Source of the DNA: Neoarius graeffei
Taxonomy: Eukaryota; Chordata; Actinopteri; Siluriformes; Ariidae
NCBI RefSeq assembly: GCF_027579695.1
Contig: NC_083587.1
Location: forward strand, 57,452,238 to 57,516,237
Direction: 5' to 3'
Length of the DNA stretch: 64,000 nucleotides
The notes under the pieces are model-generated. The model saw only the letters and a program-made list of their open reading frames with translations. It searched no databases and was not told the DNA's origin. Below, in pieces: positions 63,077-64,000 of the stretch. Numbering within the stretch: the stretch's first letter is position 1; each line of letters begins with the position of its first letter. Made by a program: the position numbers and the translations under genes.

Positions 63077-64000
63077 CAACCCCGATTCCAAAAAAGTTGG
63101 GACAAAGTACAAATTGTAAATAAAAACGGAATGCAATGATGTGGAAGTTTCAAAATTCCATATTTTATTCAGAATAGAACATAGATGACATATCAAATGT
63201 TTAAACTGAGAAAATATATCATTTAAAGAGAAAAATTAGGTGATTTTAAATTTCATGACAACAACATATCTTAAAAAAGTTGGGACAAGGCCATGTTTAC
63301 CACTGTGAGACATCCCCTTTTCTCTTTACAACAGTCTGTAAACGTCTGGGGACTGAGGAGACAAGTTGCTCAAGTTTAGGGATAGGAATGTTAACCCATT
63401 CTTGTCTAAAGTAGGATTCTAGTTGCTCAACTGTCTTAGGTCTTTTTTGTCGTATCTTCCATTTTATGATGCGCCAAATGTTTTCTATGGGTGAAAGATC
63501 TGGACTGCAGGCTGGCCAGTTCAGTACCCGGACCCTTCTTCTACGCAGCCATGATGCTGTAATTGATGCAGTATGTGATTTGGCATTGTCATGTTGGAAA
63601 ATGCAAGGTCTTCCCTGAAAGAGCCGTTGTCTGGATGGGAGCATATGTTGTTCTAGAACCTGGATATACCTTCCAGCATTGATGGTGTCTTTCCAGATGT
63701 GTAAGCTGCCCATGCCACACGCACTAATGCAACCCCATACCATCAGAGATGCAGGCTTCTGAACTGAGCGCTGATAACAACTTGGGTCGTCCTTCTCCTC
63801 TTTAGTCCGAATGACACGGCGTCCCTGATTTCCATAAAGAACTTCAAATTTTGATTCGTCTGACCACAGAACAGTTTTCCACTTTGCCACAGTCCATTTT
63901 AAATGAGCCTTGGCCCAGAGAAGACATCTGCGCTTCTGGATCGTGTTTAGATACGGCTTCTTCTTTGAACTATAGAGTTTAGCTGGCAACGGCGGATGGC
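63077..64000 (-). mobile_element. Mariner/Tc1-type element, cut by the window edge
   Basis: The left end at 63077 (CAACCCCGATTCCAAAAAAG) follows a TA (63075-63076). The outer bases AAAAAAGTTGGGAC occur again inside at 63273-63286. It resembles the inverted repeats of the element at 7538. The other end is outside the window. Confidence 0.9.
63297..63989 (-). CDS. Tc1/mariner transposase, partial, open to the window edge region
   Basis: The frame is open for 230 residues with no stop. It starts within the protein (the N-terminal DNA-binding half is beyond 64000). It contains [15 protein letters not shown] (first catalytic Asp), [12 protein letters not shown] (second) and [13 protein letters not shown] (Glu), then [15 protein letters not shown] and a C-terminus [11 protein letters not shown]. 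All three catalytic residues are present. The given start codon is probably not the true one. It lies upstream of the siglec V-set exon, on the same strand. Confidence 0.85.
   Translation of the reverse strand: MPAKLYSSKKKPYLNTIQKRRCLLWAKAHLKWTVAKWKTVLWSDESKFEVLYGNQGRRVIRTKEEKDDPSCYQRSVQKPASLMVWGCISACGMGSLHIWKDTINAGRYIQVLEQHMLPSRQRLFQGRPCIFQHDNAKSHTASITASWLRRRRVRVLNWPACSPDLSPIENIWRIIKWKIRQKRPKTVEQLESYFRQEWVNIPIPKLEQLVSSVPRRLQTVVKRKGDVSQW

Overview
The window looks like teleost fish genomic DNA. The only host genes I can support are vertebrate ones: an intronless free-fatty-acid-receptor-type GPCR and a multi-exon siglec-type immunoglobulin receptor, both on the minus strand. Almost everything else is a teleost-style mobile-element collection: many Tc1-like transposons, hAT and PIF/Harbinger-like elements, L2, Rex/Babar-like and NeSL/R2-type LINEs, tRNA-derived SINEs and one Gmr1-like LTR retrotransposon. 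The density of Tc1 copies and of one SINE family (called SINE-A here) would suit an otophysan such as a catfish, but that is inference; species cannot be read from the sequence.

Host genes. A 323-codon FFAR2/3-like receptor lies at 5308-6279. From 62987 down to about 25304 I reconstruct, from reading frame, splice sites and matching intron phases, a CD22/MAG-like siglec: V-set domain (62634-62987), siglec-type domain 2 (59460-59756), two near-duplicate C2 domains (50900-51166 and 45503-45763), a fifth Ig domain (31244-31510), a transmembrane exon (31055-31157), a tyrosine-containing cytoplasmic exon (25655-25799) and a possible very short last exon (25304-25315). The signal-peptide exon lies beyond the right edge. 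The siglec gene followed downstream, on the same strand, by a short-chain fatty-acid receptor is the arrangement of MAG-CD22-FFAR1-FFAR3-FFAR2 on human 19q13, so this looks like conserved microsynteny.

Mobile DNA. 1-2764: SINE-A, then a Tc1 relic containing a SINE that contains an L2. 6580-7080: Tc1 fragment. 7361-12892: Tc1 relic containing a mariner-like element that contains a Rex/Babar-like LINE and a SINE. 13336-14022: small TIR element encoding half a THAP finger. 14920-15851: Tc1. 16811-17195: SINE dimer. 17486-18525: SINE split by a MITE. 20518-23472: nearly intact spliced hAT element. 26265-30434: Tc1 relic, NeSL/R2-type LINE and a Tc1 within it. 31628-34285: MITE holding a chimeric SINE, which holds a hAT MITE with a 99-bp perfect inverted repeat. 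35543-38059: MITE with Tc1 and chimeric SINE inserts. 38706-45260: dead Tc1 copy holding a Gmr1-like LTR element with integrase upstream of reverse transcriptase and a SCAN-like gag. 46173-47787: Tc1. 48930-49562: long GAAA array. 52300-58182: MITE containing a hAT-like element, containing a minisatellite, containing Tc1-A, containing Tc1-B with an uninterrupted 340-codon transposase. 58215-61623: more SINEs and MITEs. 63077 to the end: a mariner/Tc1 element cut by the window edge.

Most of the window from 25 to 63 kb is therefore introns of one receptor gene inflated by transposons. I found no tRNA or rRNA genes, no CRISPR and nothing prokaryotic.
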